Part shown: piece by piece, positions 51,488 through 60,223 of the stretch
Layout: the number at the start of each line of letters is the position of its first letter
Position numbering within the stretch: the stretch's first letter is position 1
DNA from: Fimbriimonadaceae bacterium
GTDB lineage: Bacteria; Armatimonadota; Fimbriimonadia; Fimbriimonadales; Fimbriimonadaceae
Length of the DNA stretch: 64,000 bases
Direction of reading: 5' to 3'
NCBI GenBank assembly: GCA_026129685.1
Contig: JAHCHO010000006.1
Coordinates: 248,001-312,000, forward strand
The notes under the pieces: model-generated
The model's input: the letters and a program-made list of their open reading frames with translations, nothing else
Told to the model about the DNA's origin: nothing
Databases searched by the model: none
Translations under genes and position numbers: made by a program

Positions 51488-52127
51488 GGTTGTTCGCCTC
51501 GCTTCTGGCCGCCATCGGCTTTGCCGGGACGGGCTTCTTTTCGACGGGGGTCACTTGGATCGCGGGGCCGTCCTTGGGGTTCTTTTTGGCGGGCGCCGAC
51601 TTCTTCAGTTCTTGGATGAACGCGGTCAGGCCGATCGTCGCGTTCACCATGTCGTTGCTCGCGTCGGCGGACGCCATCTGGAGGAGGGTGACCGCCATCT
51701 TGGTCTCCGGCTTCTCCAAGTTCCGCAGGAGCGAAACCACGTTCGGGTACCGGCCCTCGACGGTGACTAGGAACGCCATCTGGGGCAGACCTCCATCGTC
51801 CTGTATGCGCTGGGGGCGGAAGGCGGTCGCGGTGACTTGGGCGGCCTGCGCGAGGCGCGTCACCGTGCCCAGGGCCTGGGGTCCGATCTCGTCGGCAGAG
51901 CCCTTCCAGGTGAGGCTCGCCAAACTCGTCTCGATCTGCTTGGCCTTTTCGGACGCCTTCTCGGCGGTCGACCGGTCTTCTCGCCGCGCCTTCCGGACCT
52001 CCTTGAGGTTCCCCACGTTGGCGGAAGGCGGGTGAAGAGCCATCCAGAACAGCGCGACGATCGCGACGATCGCGATCACGGACACCACGTTCCACGCCTG
52101 CTCGGGCTTCAGTTTCAGTTCTTTCAT
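51480..52127 (-). CDS. PilO/GspM-like assembly platform protein
   Basis: The 215-aa protein has one membrane helix (about 14-32), a coiled-coil (about 45-75) and a ferredoxin-like domain (FLVTVEGRYPNVVSLLRNLEKPETKMAVTLLQMAS), which is the normal PilO layout. A Lys/Pro-rich tail follows. PilO dimerises with PilN in the inner-membrane platform. The ATG overlaps the preceding stop by four bases. Confidence 0.75.
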   Translation of the reverse strand: MKELKLKPEQAWNVVSVIAIVAIVALFWMALHPPSANVGNLKEVRKARREDRSTAEKASEKAKQIETSLASLTWKGSADEIGPQALGTVTRLAQAAQVTATAFRPQRIQDDGGLPQMAFLVTVEGRYPNVVSLLRNLEKPETKMAVTLLQMASADASNDMVNATIGLTAFIQELKKSAPAKKNPKDGPAIQVTPVEKKPVPAKPMAARSEANNRG

Positions 52128-53437
52128 CGGGCGGTCGAGGCGGTCGTCGTCGGGGTCGTCTTGCCCTTGGTCTTCTTCGTTCGTTCGATCACGGGCAGGT
52201 TGCCGACGATGTGCATCGTGATGGAAAACTGCACGACGGGCGTTTCTTCGATTTTGCCATTGTTGGCGAAGAGCAGCTTGACGTCTCGAAACCGCGATTC
52301 CACCGCCAGGGCCGCCAAGAACGACTCGACGGCGGCGTTGGTCATCGCCGTTCCTCTAAGGATAAACGGTTTGCCGCGCTCGAAGTTCGCCCCGGTGAGC
52401 CATAGGCCGGGGGGGGCGAGGCTGGAGACCACCGCCATCACGTCACCGATCGGTTGCGCGGGATCGAAGGCCTGGTCGAGCACGACCTGCCGCTTTTCGA
52501 GCGCCGCCAGTTTGGCGGTGGCGTCCTTGCGCGCTCGTTCGGCGTCCTGGACGTCGCGGTTGATGAGTGCCTGTTGCCGGGTGCGCTCTTCCTTGGCGTC
52601 CTCGTGGTCGAGGTAGACCATCACGGCCAGACACAAGGCCGCAAGGCAAAGCAGGAGCGCGAACCGCGATCTTCCCTGCATCGCCTGCTTGGCGCGCTTT
52701 TCGAGGACCTCCGGCAACTCCAGGTTGAACCCGGGCGTCGCGTGCCGCGAAAGGGCGTCGAGGGTGTCCGTTGGGACCAATCGTCCGGCTCCCGCGAGGT
52801 CGAACCCGCCCGCGGCGATGGTGTAGACGGGGGTGCCACCAACCAGGGCGCAGGTCCGGTGGATTTCGGAATGGAGGTCGAGATCGCCGGAGTCAGGGAT
52901 CAGGCGAGCACAGATCGTGACGCCTCCTCGAACCACGTCGATCGCGAGTCCCTCCAGGGTGCGTTGGACGACCTCGCAATCGGGGTGGCCGACCTCGACC
53001 GCCATGGCGGCGGCGCCGAAGGCAGACGGGAAGACCGCTTTCGCAGAAGCGCCGACCGCCGCCAGTTCGAGGAGGAGGTTGCGCAGGTGGGTCGTCCTTA
53101 CCGCGCCGATCACGGTGAGGCGACCTTCCGCATCGGTGTCGGCGGTGGGGACAGTGTCGTAGGCCGTTTCGGAGGCTTCGAGCGGCACGTGTTGAGGAAT
53201 CGAAAAGCGGAGGGCTTGTCGGAGCTCGGGCTTGGCGAGAGCCGGGAGTCGGACGGCTTTGACGAACGCGGTCCGGCGGCTCAGCGCGACCAGAAGGTGC
53301 TTTCGACCCTGGACGACCCCGCCGAGGGCCTGGATGCTCTCCGCCGTCACGGTCTTGCCCGTCGTAGGGTCGTGGAAGGCCACCCCGGTGGGCGACCATT
53401 CGAGGACGGGTCCGGCAAGGTTGGGGTGTCGGCTCAT
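52124..53437 (-). CDS. PilM-PilN / GspL-like fusion protein
   Basis: The 437-aa protein has a cytoplasmic actin-like part (about 1-255: LVALSRRTAFVKAVRLPAL, QALRFSIPQHVPLEASETAYD, LELPEVLEKRAK), one membrane helix (about 258-275), a coiled-coil (about 280-325) and a periplasmic ferredoxin-like domain (VVSSLAPPGLWLTGANFERG, NAAVESFLAALAVES). In type IV pili these are two proteins, PilM and PilN; in type II systems GspL combines them. It recruits the ATPase to the platform. It is coupled by four-base overlaps on both sides. Confidence 0.75.
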   Translation of the reverse strand: MSRHPNLAGPVLEWSPTGVAFHDPTTGKTVTAESIQALGGVVQGRKHLLVALSRRTAFVKAVRLPALAKPELRQALRFSIPQHVPLEASETAYDTVPTADTDAEGRLTVIGAVRTTHLRNLLLELAAVGASAKAVFPSAFGAAAMAVEVGHPDCEVVQRTLEGLAIDVVRGGVTICARLIPDSGDLDLHSEIHRTCALVGGTPVYTIAAGGFDLAGAGRLVPTDTLDALSRHATPGFNLELPEVLEKRAKQAMQGRSRFALLLCLAALCLAVMVYLDHEDAKEERTRQQALINRDVQDAERARKDATAKLAALEKRQVVLDQAFDPAQPIGDVMAVVSSLAPPGLWLTGANFERGKPFILRGTAMTNAAVESFLAALAVESRFRDVKLLFANNGKIEETPVVQFSITMHIVGNLPVIERTKKTKGKTTPTTTASTAR

Positions 53438-54690
53438 CGTTGACTCTCGAGAAGAACGGTTCTGGTCGCCGGCTCGGGGTTCCAGCCCCAGCGTTGCGCG
53501 ACCTGGCCAAAGGCGGGACGACGCGTTTTGAGGACGACGGGGCGGTTGTCGCGGTACCCCACGATCGCCTCGAACGGGTAGACGCTGCGTCCCGCACGTC
53601 CGATCACGCGGACCAGGAAGGTCTGCGTGTTCAGCGTCATCGCGTCCACGGCGTCGTACACGACTTGGTCGCTGAAACCGGGAAGGGTGAGAAGCTCGCT
53701 CAGTTCTTGGAACCCACCGCTGTCCTGGCGGGCGAGGATCGCTTGGGTGACGTCGTTCGTCATTCCCGGAATGGAGTTCAGAACGGCTTCCGACGCGGTG
53801 TTGACGTTGATCTTGCCCTCGACGTTCGTGGAGGCGACCGTCCCCAGGTTGTCGAGGATGGGTCCGGCCTGCATCGTCGGGATGTTGGCCTCGCGCAAGA
53901 GCCTACCGAGAGAGGTGACGTTGCCGAGGCGCTGGCGCGCCTGGAACAGCGCGGTCGCGGTCGCCTGATCGATCCCGCGCTGGACCATCTGCTGAACCTG
54001 GATCGTGTTGACGTTCAGCCGCGTTTCGCCCGCCCCGTTGATGTTGCGGGACGAGGAATCGACGCCGAAGAGGTCGATCAAGGCCGGCTGAAGGGTGGCG
54101 TCGCCCGAAACCAGGGGGGTGGTCGAGACGATGTCGGTCTGCGGTTCAAGAAGAGCGAGCGGGGAGAACCCCCTGACGAGCAAGAGCTCCTCGACGGAGT
54201 CGAATCGCCCGAGCTTGGCGTTGTACGGGTTCGCGAGGCCGTTGTAGTATTCGTCCTTCGCGCCTTCGGCCCGGGGGGTCTGACCGGTTTCGCGCCAGTC
54301 GAGCAGGGAGTCGATCTGTTCGTTGGTCATCGGCAGCCGCCGGAGATGGTCCTCGGTGACGGTGTTCAGGTTGATGAAGCCGGAGTCGTCCAGAATCTGG
54401 AATCGGAAGCTCTCGTTCCCGATCGCGAACTCCTCGTCGCCGAGTTGTCCAAGGTTCGCCCAGTCGTCCAGTTTGGACGCGGTGTTGGTGTCGAGAACGG
54501 TGGTGAGGTTCGCGAGGGCGTATTCGACGCCGGCTTCGGCGGCAAGGCGCGCGCGGGCGCCTTCCATGCGGTTGGACCGGGCTAAGAACTGGGTGCGCTG
54601 GGTCGCCGCCGTGATCGCGAGGACCGCCGTCAGCGACGTCACGACGAAAAGGGTCAGCACCAGGGAGGCGCCGCGCCGGGTGCGTCTCAC
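53434..54690 (-). CDS. gspK: type II secretion minor pseudopilin GspK
   Basis: The 418-aa protein has a short basic leader, RRTRRG, then ASLVLTLFVV without Glu at +5, as is usual for GspK. The large globular domain has helix-hairpin-helix-like repeats: INLNTVTEDHLRRLPMTNEQIDSLLDW and INVNTASEAVLNSIPGMTNDVTQAIL. It caps the pseudopilus tip with GspI and GspJ. Start is GTG 54690, overlapping the gspJ stop by four bases; the longer open frame upstream is a shadow. Confidence 0.88.
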   Translation of the reverse strand: MRRTRRGASLVLTLFVVTSLTAVLAITAATQRTQFLARSNRMEGARARLAAEAGVEYALANLTTVLDTNTASKLDDWANLGQLGDEEFAIGNESFRFQILDDSGFINLNTVTEDHLRRLPMTNEQIDSLLDWRETGQTPRAEGAKDEYYNGLANPYNAKLGRFDSVEELLLVRGFSPLALLEPQTDIVSTTPLVSGDATLQPALIDLFGVDSSSRNINGAGETRLNVNTIQVQQMVQRGIDQATATALFQARQRLGNVTSLGRLLREANIPTMQAGPILDNLGTVASTNVEGKINVNTASEAVLNSIPGMTNDVTQAILARQDSGGFQELSELLTLPGFSDQVVYDAVDAMTLNTQTFLVRVIGRAGRSVYPFEAIVGYRDNRPVVLKTRRPAFGQVAQRWGWNPEPATRTVLLESQR

Positions 54691-55409
54691 GGCGTCGCGC
54701 CCCCAGTGGCCGCCTGGTTGTCGAGTTCGGCGACGTCGCTCAGGGGCGGGCGAACGAGCAGGGTCCGTTGACGTCCGTTTTCGTTCGCCAAGGAATAGGT
54801 GATTCGGACGAGGAAGGGCAGGGTCCGCAGAGCGGCCTCGCGTGAATCCCATTCGGTGGTCCAGTTCGAGCCGTCGAAGAACTCGAAGGAGATGGACTCG
54901 ACGTTGGCGTTGAGCGTCCGTTCGACACCGCCCTGGGTCGGGTCGCCGTCGGCGGGGGTCTGCACGCGCAGGAACAGGCCCTGGTCGCCGTTGACGCCGC
55001 CGAAGGACGAGGTGCTCAGGGAGATTTCGCGAACGCCACCTTGCGGCCCATAGGTCTGGTTGACCTCCTCGAACGTTCCCTGGGCTTCGACGAGGCTTCC
55101 GGGGAGGTTTTCGGTCAGGGCGGTGAAGGCAACGCCGCCACCCGCGCCCCCGATGCCCTGCAGGGCGGTTCCCGCGATGAAGTAGCTCGCCAGGTCGTCC
55201 TGCAACGGGGTGAGGTAGGCCGACTGGAAGAGCCGGCGCAACTCATCCTCGAACACGAGGCGCGCGGTCTCCTCTTGTTCACCCCGTTCGATGTCGAGGT
55301 TGAAGTCAACGCCCGCCGAGAACGCTCGAGAGAGGCCGACGGTGAGGATGCCGACCATGACCATCACGACCAACAGCTCGATAAGGCTGAAGCCGGCGCG
55401 GGTCCTCAC
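54687..55409 (-). CDS. gspJ: type II secretion minor pseudopilin GspJ
   Basis: The 240-aa protein begins MRTRAGFSLIELLVVMVMVG, with a prepilin cleavage site before Phe and Glu at +5. The beta-rich domain (for example ISFEFFDGSNWTTEWDSREAALRTLPFLVRITYSL) matches GspJ. It joins the tip complex. Start is GTG 55409, overlapping the gspI stop by four bases. Confidence 0.88.
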   Translation of the reverse strand: MRTRAGFSLIELLVVMVMVGILTVGLSRAFSAGVDFNLDIERGEQEETARLVFEDELRRLFQSAYLTPLQDDLASYFIAGTALQGIGGAGGGVAFTALTENLPGSLVEAQGTFEEVNQTYGPQGGVREISLSTSSFGGVNGDQGLFLRVQTPADGDPTQGGVERTLNANVESISFEFFDGSNWTTEWDSREAALRTLPFLVRITYSLANENGRQRTLLVRPPLSDVAELDNQAATGGATP

Positions 55410-55801
55410 GGGGTGTCTCCATTGGTGGTGGTCAGGTTGTCGTAGCGGAAGACGAGGCGGGTTACCTCGGCGGAGGCGATGTTGGGGTTTCGCGGATCCT
55501 CGACGATCACGGCAACGGCGTCGAGGTTCGCCACTCCCGAGGGTTGGCTGGTCGCCTCCCAGTTCCAGTTTTCGCGCCCGTACTCGGCGAGGTTTCCGGA
55601 GGACGGAAGCACGGAGAAGTCCCCCGTGGCGAGCAGTTCGTCGATCTTGGCGACGGCGTAGCGCTGGGCTTCTTCGCGCAAACGGTTCTTGTACTCGGTG
55701 CGCGCGATTTCGCCAAAAGCGCCGAGGCACGCGACGATCCCGACGGCGAGAAGCACCACCGAGGCGAGGACCTCGAGAAGGGTGAATCCGTTCTTAGCCA
55801 C
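55406..55801 (-). CDS. gspI: type II secretion minor pseudopilin GspI
   Basis: The 131-aa protein starts MAKNGFTLLEVLASVVLLAVG, a prepilin signal with Glu at +5, followed by the GspI-type helix (EIARTEYKNRLREEAQRYAVAKIDELL) and a small beta domain. Length and order (H-I-J-K) support the name. The ATG overlaps the end of gspH by eight bases. Confidence 0.85.
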   Translation of the reverse strand: MAKNGFTLLEVLASVVLLAVGIVACLGAFGEIARTEYKNRLREEAQRYAVAKIDELLATGDFSVLPSSGNLAEYGRENWNWEATSQPSGVANLDAVAVIVEDPRNPNIASAEVTRLVFRYDNLTTTNGDTP

Positions 55802-56339
55802 GCCGCTCGAATTCTCCGGCCGCCCAACGGTCCTGCGAAAGGTCCGGCAAATTTCCGTCGATCAGCCGGGGCTGGCCGATCTCGTTGTCGAGAACCAGCG
55901 CGTACACGCGCTGTCCCTCGGTGATTTCGATGCCGCCACGGTCGCTCGAGCCGTCCGGGTAGAAGGTCAGCTGCCACTCCGAACCGGGGGCGATCGCGTC
56001 CTCGATCCGGGTCTGCCCGGTGCTGAATCCATCCGGGAATCGCCGCGTCCGCAGGGTTCGTTCGTCCCCGGAATCGACGTCGGTCGTCACGATCTCGAGC
56101 GAGTTGTCGCCGTCGCCGAGGCGCATGCGCACCGATTGTCCTCCGGAGATGGCCTCTTCCCTCGCCTGCCGAGCGAACGTGGCAAGGCCGCTCACGAAGT
56201 CGCGCTTTTCCTGGGCATCACGCAACCGCGCAAGATTCGGATAGACCATCGCCGCCATAAAGACGAGCAACGTGAGCACCACCATCATCTCGATGAGGGT
56301 GAACCCGTTGCTCGTTCGGGGGCGGCGTGAGGTCGTCAT
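55794..56339 (-). CDS. gspH: type II secretion minor pseudopilin GspH
   Basis: The 181-aa protein starts with a basic leader and GFTLIEMMVVLTLLVFM, then LRDAQEKRDFVSGLATFARQAREEAISGGQSVRM, the usual GspH/FimT beginning, and a beta domain with GSEWQLTFYPDGSSDRGGIEI. GspH sits near the tip of the pseudopilus. ATG 56339 is used because it gives a short prepilin leader; the open frame continues upstream without meaning. gspG is 29 nt upstream. Confidence 0.85.
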   Translation of the reverse strand: MTTSRRPRTSNGFTLIEMMVVLTLLVFMAAMVYPNLARLRDAQEKRDFVSGLATFARQAREEAISGGQSVRMRLGDGDNSLEIVTTDVDSGDERTLRTRRFPDGFSTGQTRIEDAIAPGSEWQLTFYPDGSSDRGGIEITEGQRVYALVLDNEIGQPRLIDGNLPDLSQDRWAAGEFERRG

Positions 56340-56368
56340 GGTTCGGTCGAGAGCGTTGTCGGGGTCGG

Positions 56369-56791
56369 CTAATTGAGATACGGGGAAATGTCCGCCGCGT
56401 TGCCCTCGCCACCCGGTTGACCGTCGGAGCCGTAGGATTCGAGGATGAAGCTGTCGTCGCCGTCGGGACCGGGGTACTCGTAGACGTACGGGAATCCCCA
56501 AGGGTCGTTGGGAATCGCCTTGTCCGCATAGGGACCGCGCCAACCGTCGACGTCCGCCGGGGCGGTGCGCAACGCGTCCAGCCCCTCTTCGGTGGTCGGA
56601 TACCGGCTCGTGTCGAGTCGGAACTGCTGCAGAAGCTGGCTCATCGCGGCGATGTCGCTCGCCGCTTTGGCCCGCTTGGTGTCGTCCGTGCGCCCGATGA
56701 CTCGGGGAACGACCAGCGCCGCCAAGATGGCCAAGATCAGGATGACCACCAGCAACTCGATTAGGGTGAAGCCCCGTCTGTTTCGTCGCAT
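56369..56791 (-). CDS. gspG: type II secretion major pseudopilin GspG
   Basis: The 140-aa protein has the leader MRRNRRG and the pseudopilin helix [20 protein letters not shown] with Glu at +5. The signature of GspG follows: SDIAAMSQLLQQFRLDTSRYPTTEEGLDAL, then GWRGPYADKAIPNDPWGFPYVYEYPG and a calcium-site-like tail. It polymerises into the periplasmic pseudopilus. A GAGG lies six bases before ATG 56791, which decides this start. Confidence 0.93.
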   Translation of the reverse strand: MRRNRRGFTLIELLVVILILAILAALVVPRVIGRTDDTKRAKAASDIAAMSQLLQQFRLDTSRYPTTEEGLDALRTAPADVDGWRGPYADKAIPNDPWGFPYVYEYPGPDGDDSFILESYGSDGQPGGEGNAADISPYLN

Positions 56792-56879
56792 ATCTGTCCT
56801 CACGCTGTTCACTAGGTTTTGTTCGCTCAATTGGGTCGAATGGGGAGTCTGACCATGGCGCGCTTCGAACCGATGGGTC

Positions 56880-58091
56880 CTACTTCACGAGCTCTTGCGC
56901 CTGGAAGATCGGCAAGACCACCGAAAGCACGACGAAGCCGACGAAGACGGCCATCAGAAGCACGATGATGGGCTCCACCATCGTCGTCAGGCGCCGCAGC
57001 CCGGTATCCACCTCGAAGTCCAACGAGTCGGACACCCGGTTCAACATTTTGGGAAGGTCGCCGGTTTCCTCGCCGATCGCGACCATGTGCGTCAGCACGG
57101 GCGGGAAGGCGCCGGAATCGTGCATGGCCTGTGCGATCGGCCGCCCTTCTCGCACATCCTCCTCGACCTGGACGCTGCTGTCGAGAAAGACCCGGTTGCC
57201 CGCCGCCATTCCGGCCAGCCGGAGGGACTCGAGAATCGGGACGCCGCCGAACACGAGGGTACCGAGGACCCGGGCGTATCGGGAAACGACCGCCTTTTGG
57301 ACGACGGGTCCGACGAGGGGCAGTCCCATCAGGGCGCGGTCGCGAACCTTCGCCCCCGCGTCGGTGGCGATCCATGCGCGGTACGCGATGAAGGAGCCGG
57401 CGAGGACCCCAAGGATCAGAAGCCCGTTCTGGGTCAGGAATCCGGTGAACCCAAGGAGCATCTTGGTCGTAAGGGGCAGGTCGCTTCCGAGGTCCTTGAA
57501 TACCCCCGAGAGCCGTGGGACGACAAAGGTCAGCAGGAAGACGACCACGAGGACGGCGACGGTGCTGAGGATGCCCGGGTACACGAGCGCGGAGACCACC
57601 TGGCTGCGTCGCGCCACTTCCCGTTCCTGGAAGTCGGCCAGGCGCGTGGCGACTTCGGGGAACTGGCCGGACGCTTCGCCCGCTTTGAGGGTCTCGGTGA
57701 AGATGGCGTTGAAGTACCGGGGATGCTTGGCGAGGGCGTCGCTGACGGGCAGGCCGCCGCGAACGTCCTCGAGGGCCTGTTCGGCGATGTGGGTGAGCCG
57801 CCCGCTCTCCGACTGCTCGGCGACGACCTGGAGAACACGGTCCAGCGGCAAGCCCGCATCGGCAAGGTCGGCGAGTCGCCTTGTGAAGAGGGCGAGATCC
57901 GAGCGGGTGATCCGACCGGAGCGTCCGCCCTGTTTCGGGCCTGAAACCGCCGCCTTGGTTTCGTCGATCTCGAGGACGACCTGACCCTGGGCGCTCAGCG
58001 TGCTGACGGCGGCGTCTCGCGACGCGGCTTCTATGAATCCCGTGCGCCTCTTCCCGGAGGGCTCGACGGCAACGTAGGCGTACGTGGTCAT
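56880..58091 (-). CDS. gspF: type II secretion inner membrane platform protein GspF
   Basis: The 403-aa protein has the typical start MTTYAYVAVEPSGKRRTGFIEA, two repeated cytoplasmic GspF helical domains (about 65-190 and 270-390), and three membrane helices (near 168-190, 220-240 and 375-398). LGTLVFGGVPILESLRLAG and ALVYPGILSTVAVLVVVFLL are family-typical. It forms the platform core moved by GspE. The ATG lies four bases after the gspE stop. Confidence 0.92.
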   Translation of the reverse strand: MTTYAYVAVEPSGKRRTGFIEAASRDAAVSTLSAQGQVVLEIDETKAAVSGPKQGGRSGRITRSDLALFTRRLADLADAGLPLDRVLQVVAEQSESGRLTHIAEQALEDVRGGLPVSDALAKHPRYFNAIFTETLKAGEASGQFPEVATRLADFQEREVARRSQVVSALVYPGILSTVAVLVVVFLLTFVVPRLSGVFKDLGSDLPLTTKMLLGFTGFLTQNGLLILGVLAGSFIAYRAWIATDAGAKVRDRALMGLPLVGPVVQKAVVSRYARVLGTLVFGGVPILESLRLAGMAAGNRVFLDSSVQVEEDVREGRPIAQAMHDSGAFPPVLTHMVAIGEETGDLPKMLNRVSDSLDFEVDTGLRRLTTMVEPIIVLLMAVFVGFVVLSVVLPIFQAQELVK

Positions 58092-58095
58092 CGGC

Positions 58096-59643
58096 TCAAA
58101 TCTCTTCGCGCTGGCACACGCGCATGACTTCTTCGGGGGTGGCCTGACCCGCCGCGACCCGGACGCGACCATCGCCCAGGAGCGTCCTCATCCCTTGATG
58201 CTCGATCGCGTAGGCTTTGAGTTCGTTGGACGACTTGTGTTCGACGGTCATGCGCCGGATCGGCTCGTCCACCCCCATCAGTTCGTAAAGGCCGGAACGC
58301 CTTCGGTAGCCGGAGCCACCGCATTTGTCGCAGCCACGGCCGCGCCGCAACATTCCGTTCGTGAGTTGGTCACGGGTGAGGCCAATCCCGATCAGTTCAT
58401 CCTCGTGGGGCTCCACCCACTCGGCGCAGTCCGAACAAACCTGGCGGATCAAGCGCTGGGCCACCACTCCGAGCAGCGAGCTAGCGACAAGGAAGGGCTC
58501 GACGCCCATATCGACGAGTCGGGTGACGGCGCCGGGCGCGTCGTTCGTGTGCAGGGTGCTGAAGACGAGGTGGCCGGTGAGAGAGGCGTGGATCGCGATT
58601 TCCGCCGTTTCCCGGTCGCGGATTTCGCCGACCATCACGATGTCAGGGTCCTGGCGAACGATGCTGCGAAGGCCGTTGGCGAACGTGAGCCCGATGTTGG
58701 CGCGCACGGGAATCTGCCCGATGCCGGGGAGTTGGTATTCAACCGGGTCCTCGATCGTGAGGATGTTTGTGGACGACGAGTAGATCTCGGAGAGGGACGC
58801 GTAGAGCGTGGTGGACTTGCCCGAACCCGTCGGCCCCGTGACCAAGATGATGCCGTAGGGTTGCGAGATCAGGCGTCGGTACTTGAGCAGCGTATCCGCG
58901 TGCATTCCGAGCTCTTCGAGACCGAGGAGCGCGGTCGTTTTGTCGAGGATGCGCATGACCACGCGTTCGCCATAGACGGTGGGCACGATCGAGCAGCGGA
59001 CGTCGATCTGACGGCCGGCGATCTGGAGCTTGATGCGCCCGTCTTGGGGCAAGCGCCGCTCGGCGATGTTCATCTCGCCGAGAATCTTGATGCGGGAGAC
59101 GAGGGCGGCGTGCATCCGCTTAGGCGGGCGCATGATCTCCTGGAGCATGCCGTCGCGGCGGTACCGAATCTTGACCTCGCGCTCGTAGGGTTCGACGTGG
59201 ATGTCGCTCGCCCCGTCCCGCACCGCCGTCGCAAAGATGAGGTTGACCATCTGGACGACGGCCGACTCGGCGGCCATCTTCTGGAGATCGGCGAGGTCGG
59301 TCGTGTCGTCGATCTCGGTGAAGCCCGAGTCGTCGGCGGGCAGCCCGCTCAGAATCTCTTCAAGGAAGTGCTCCTCGATCCGCTCTCGAATCAGGGACGT
59401 GTCCGCGTAGATAGTCCGGACGGGGCGACCGATCAGGATGCCGAGTTCATCGACCGCGGCGAGGTTGTCGTCCGACCCGATCGCCACCACGACGACGTCC
59501 CCATCAAGCGCCATCGGGAGGACCTGGCGTCGAAGGGCGAAGTCTCCCGGAGCGAGGCGCAACGCCTGCGGATCCGGCTTGACGACCGAAAGGTCGACGA
59601 ATCCGTTGAGGGGAGGGGCGGGAGAAGTGGTTTCGGCGTTCAT
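58096..59643 (-). CDS. gspE: type II secretion ATPase GspE
   Basis: The 515-aa AAA-like ATPase drives pseudopilus assembly. It has an N-terminal MshEN-like domain (about 1-130), Walker A GPTGSGKSTTLY, Asp box LTIEDPVEYQ, Walker B VRQDPDIVMVGEIRDRETAEIA, His box TGHLVFSTLHTNDAPGAVTRL, and a tetracysteine zinc element (CSDC and CDKC). All catalytic motifs are intact. It is the first gene of the eleven-gene operon. No strong promoter is evident upstream on the minus strand. Confidence 0.93.
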   Translation of the reverse strand: MNAETTSPAPPLNGFVDLSVVKPDPQALRLAPGDFALRRQVLPMALDGDVVVVAIGSDDNLAAVDELGILIGRPVRTIYADTSLIRERIEEHFLEEILSGLPADDSGFTEIDDTTDLADLQKMAAESAVVQMVNLIFATAVRDGASDIHVEPYEREVKIRYRRDGMLQEIMRPPKRMHAALVSRIKILGEMNIAERRLPQDGRIKLQIAGRQIDVRCSIVPTVYGERVVMRILDKTTALLGLEELGMHADTLLKYRRLISQPYGIILVTGPTGSGKSTTLYASLSEIYSSSTNILTIEDPVEYQLPGIGQIPVRANIGLTFANGLRSIVRQDPDIVMVGEIRDRETAEIAIHASLTGHLVFSTLHTNDAPGAVTRLVDMGVEPFLVASSLLGVVAQRLIRQVCSDCAEWVEPHEDELIGIGLTRDQLTNGMLRRGRGCDKCGGSGYRRRSGLYELMGVDEPIRRMTVEHKSSNELKAYAIEHQGMRTLLGDGRVRVAAGQATPEEVMRVCQREEI

Positions 59644-59927
59644 TCAGAGGCTAGCCACGTAGCATGACGCAACGAGGGGGGTGTTGTTCAATCACACTAC
59701 GCCCCTGACCGGGCCTGCGTACCGCGCACCCCGCACGAGCGACCTCCTCAAGCGGTCGGAGACGTTCGACATGGGACCGAAGACCCATGTCGTCCCTGAT
59801 CGGGATCGCCGCTCGGGGTCCTCGGGAGAGCGACCCGACCCGGTTCGGAGTCGCCCGGGGCACAGCCGCGCAGGTTCTGGCACGAAGGTGGGCCGATGGG
59901 TTATGCGAAACGTTTTCGGCGAACCCC

Positions 59928-59956
59928 TTGCATCGGAGCGACAAGGCAGATATATT
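59928..59956 (+). promoter_or_regulatory. promoter of the second prepilin gene, with long leader
   Basis: -35 TTGCAT (59928-59933), a 17-base spacer and -10 TATATT (59951-59956) predict a start near 59963, 260 nt before the prepilin ATG. The -10 lies in an imperfect inverted repeat (ATATATTGTTGATATAT). The leader has a hairpin GGACCG-TCAAGGAG-CGGTCC near 60131. Otherwise the 580-nt gap (59644-60223) has no supported gene. Confidence 0.5.
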
Positions 59957-60223
59957 GTTGATATATCGTTAAATGCCATGGGAAAGACACCGACGTCCCG
60001 AGCCCGTAGCACCAGAGCAAGGACCGCCTCGGCCCTGGTTCTGGGTGTCCGAGAACCCTCGTCCTGCCGTTCCGTCGGAGACATCGCCGTCACCCCCGTG
60101 CTCCAGCGAAGATTTTCAGCCAGGCTCATGGACCGTCAAGGAGCGGTCCACGACCCTTGTCCCACCGTCGGCGCCTGCTCGAAAGAAGCCGCGCCAGGGA
60201 CCCACTCAGCGAAGAGGCAATCC

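Noticed and set aside
59681-60223. N-terminal extension of the second prepilin by about 180 residues
   Set aside because: It would bury the prepilin signal; a Shine-Dalgarno lies directly before ATG 60224 and the region has no protein-like motif.
59963-60223. c-di-GMP riboswitch before the prepilin gene
   Set aside because: The conserved GEMM core and tetraloop-receptor sequences are not present in the leader.
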